Assembly: GCA_009602735.1 (NCBI GenBank)
Contig: WELA01002734.1
Coordinates: forward strand, 1 to 64,000
Length of the DNA: 64,000 nt
Direction of reading: 5' to 3'
DNA from: Mesotaenium endlicherianum
Taxonomy: Eukaryota; Streptophyta; Zygnematophyceae; Zygnematales; Mesotaeniaceae
Position 1 is the stretch's first letter, and the number at the start of each line of letters is the position of its first letter. The notes beneath the pieces are model-generated. The model was not told where the DNA came from. It did not search any database and saw nothing but the letters and a program-made list of their open reading frames with translations. Made by a program: the position numbers and the translations under genes. Of the stretch, positions 63,653-64,000 are shown in pieces.

Positions 63653-64000
63653 TTATTGTAATCCCCTGCTGATGCCCATTTCCAGGCCCCTCAATTCTGC
63701 CATACCGCGCAACCGGCCGATGGCTGAATAACCGGGATTGGTTTTCTTCTTGAGGTCATCGAGCATCTGGTGGCCATGATCAGAACGCATGTAAATGGCT
63801 TTGTTCCTGCGGCGCATGATGTGTACGATTTCTTTTACCACTCCGTACATGTCTACATCGCCTTCGAGGTGATTGTCTTCATAAAAATCGCCCAGCCCGT
63901 TTCGTTTGGTAGCACGGAGGTGTACAAAGTTGATCTTGTTGCCGAATTGTTTGAGCATAGCTACGAGATCATTGTCTGCCCGCACACCAAAAGAACCTGT
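63653..64000 (-). CDS. uxuA: Mannonate dehydratase (partial, C-terminal part)
   Basis: The frame runs off the right edge; the codons read [16 protein letters not shown], then [20 protein letters not shown] and [17 protein letters not shown], the C-terminal third of UxuA. It dehydrates D-mannonate to 2-keto-3-deoxygluconate, a step in D-glucuronate use. Being next to a uronan-degrading locus, it supports glucuronate as a product. Confidence 0.9.
   Translation of the reverse strand, partial: TGSFGVRADNDLVAMLKQFGNKINFVHLRATKRNGLGDFYEDNHLEGDVDMYGVVKEIVHIMRRRNKAIYMRSDHGHQMLDDLKKKTNPGYSAIGRLRGMAELRGLEMGISRGLQ

Noticed and set aside
63641-63662. Fifth copy of the 18-bp motif near the uxuA stop
   Set aside because: Only the ACTGGCAAAA part resembles the motif, the spacing to a start codon does not fit, and it overlaps the end of uxuA.
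1-64000. CRISPR arrays, insertion sequences with transposase, rRNA genes
   Set aside because: No regularly spaced repeats, transposase motifs or rRNA sequence were seen; the only mobile element supported is the conjugative element at the left.

Overview
The window looks like a chromosomal segment of a member of the Bacteroidota, most likely the Chitinophagaceae or a close relative. Evidence: a SusC/SusD pair with many exported glycosidases, promoters of the Bacteroidota type (TTTG, 21 nt, TAnnTTTG, seen clearly before the tRNA-Leu gene), a Bacteroides-type conjugation module (TraJ-K-M-N), and Sec and lipoprotein leaders typical of the phylum.

Region 1 (1-11.55 kb) is the right-hand part of an integrative conjugative element. 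It carries three tandem TraI-like paralogues (the first cut by the window edge), traJ, traK, a TraL-position protein, traM, traN, two large accessory proteins of a shared repeated-domain family, small accessory genes and a large serine recombinase. The recombinase frame runs antisense through a tRNA-Leu(CAG) gene, which marks the element/chromosome junction. A short decayed stretch (416-1118) interrupts the tra genes.

Region 2 (11.6-30 kb) is mostly ordinary chromosome: a class I isoprenoid-synthase-like protein with a LuxE-like acyl ligase, a UbiA-like membrane protein, an M42 peptidase, cmk, mrp, a hydroxyacyl-CoA dehydrogenase, ribD, prmC, exbBD and an SPFH protein. A 346-bp gap at 18.8-19.1 kb holds a promoter, several hairpins and an intrinsic terminator on the + strand and probably encodes an undescribed small RNA of about 180 nt.

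Region 3 (29.7-64 kb) is devoted to carbohydrate use. A uxaA-lutABC operon (sugar-acid dehydration and L-lactate oxidation) is divergent from an AraC-type regulator. After it come a GH36 alpha-galactosidase, a six-hairpin glycosidase, a beta-helix protein, a GH105, a PQQ-type sugar dehydrogenase with cytochrome c, and a GH29. Then comes a polysaccharide utilisation operon read on the - strand: susC, susD, a fasciclin-like surface lipoprotein, GH95, GH31, a PL38-like uronan lyase and a GH29-GH88 fusion, with uxuA (partial) upstream. Together these predict breakdown of a fucosylated, uronate-containing polysaccharide: the lyase makes unsaturated uronate ends, GH88/GH105 remove them, GH29/GH95 remove fucose-type sugars, GH36/GH31 remove other alpha-linked residues, and UxuA, UxaA and Lut feed the products into central metabolism.

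Four - strand genes of region 3 (uxaA, six-hairpin glycosidase, GH105, GH29) share an 18-bp motif at the same place, 82-98 bp before their start codons. One copy lies beside the AraC-type gene, which suggests a small regulon. Two families of intergenic palindromic repeats are also present.
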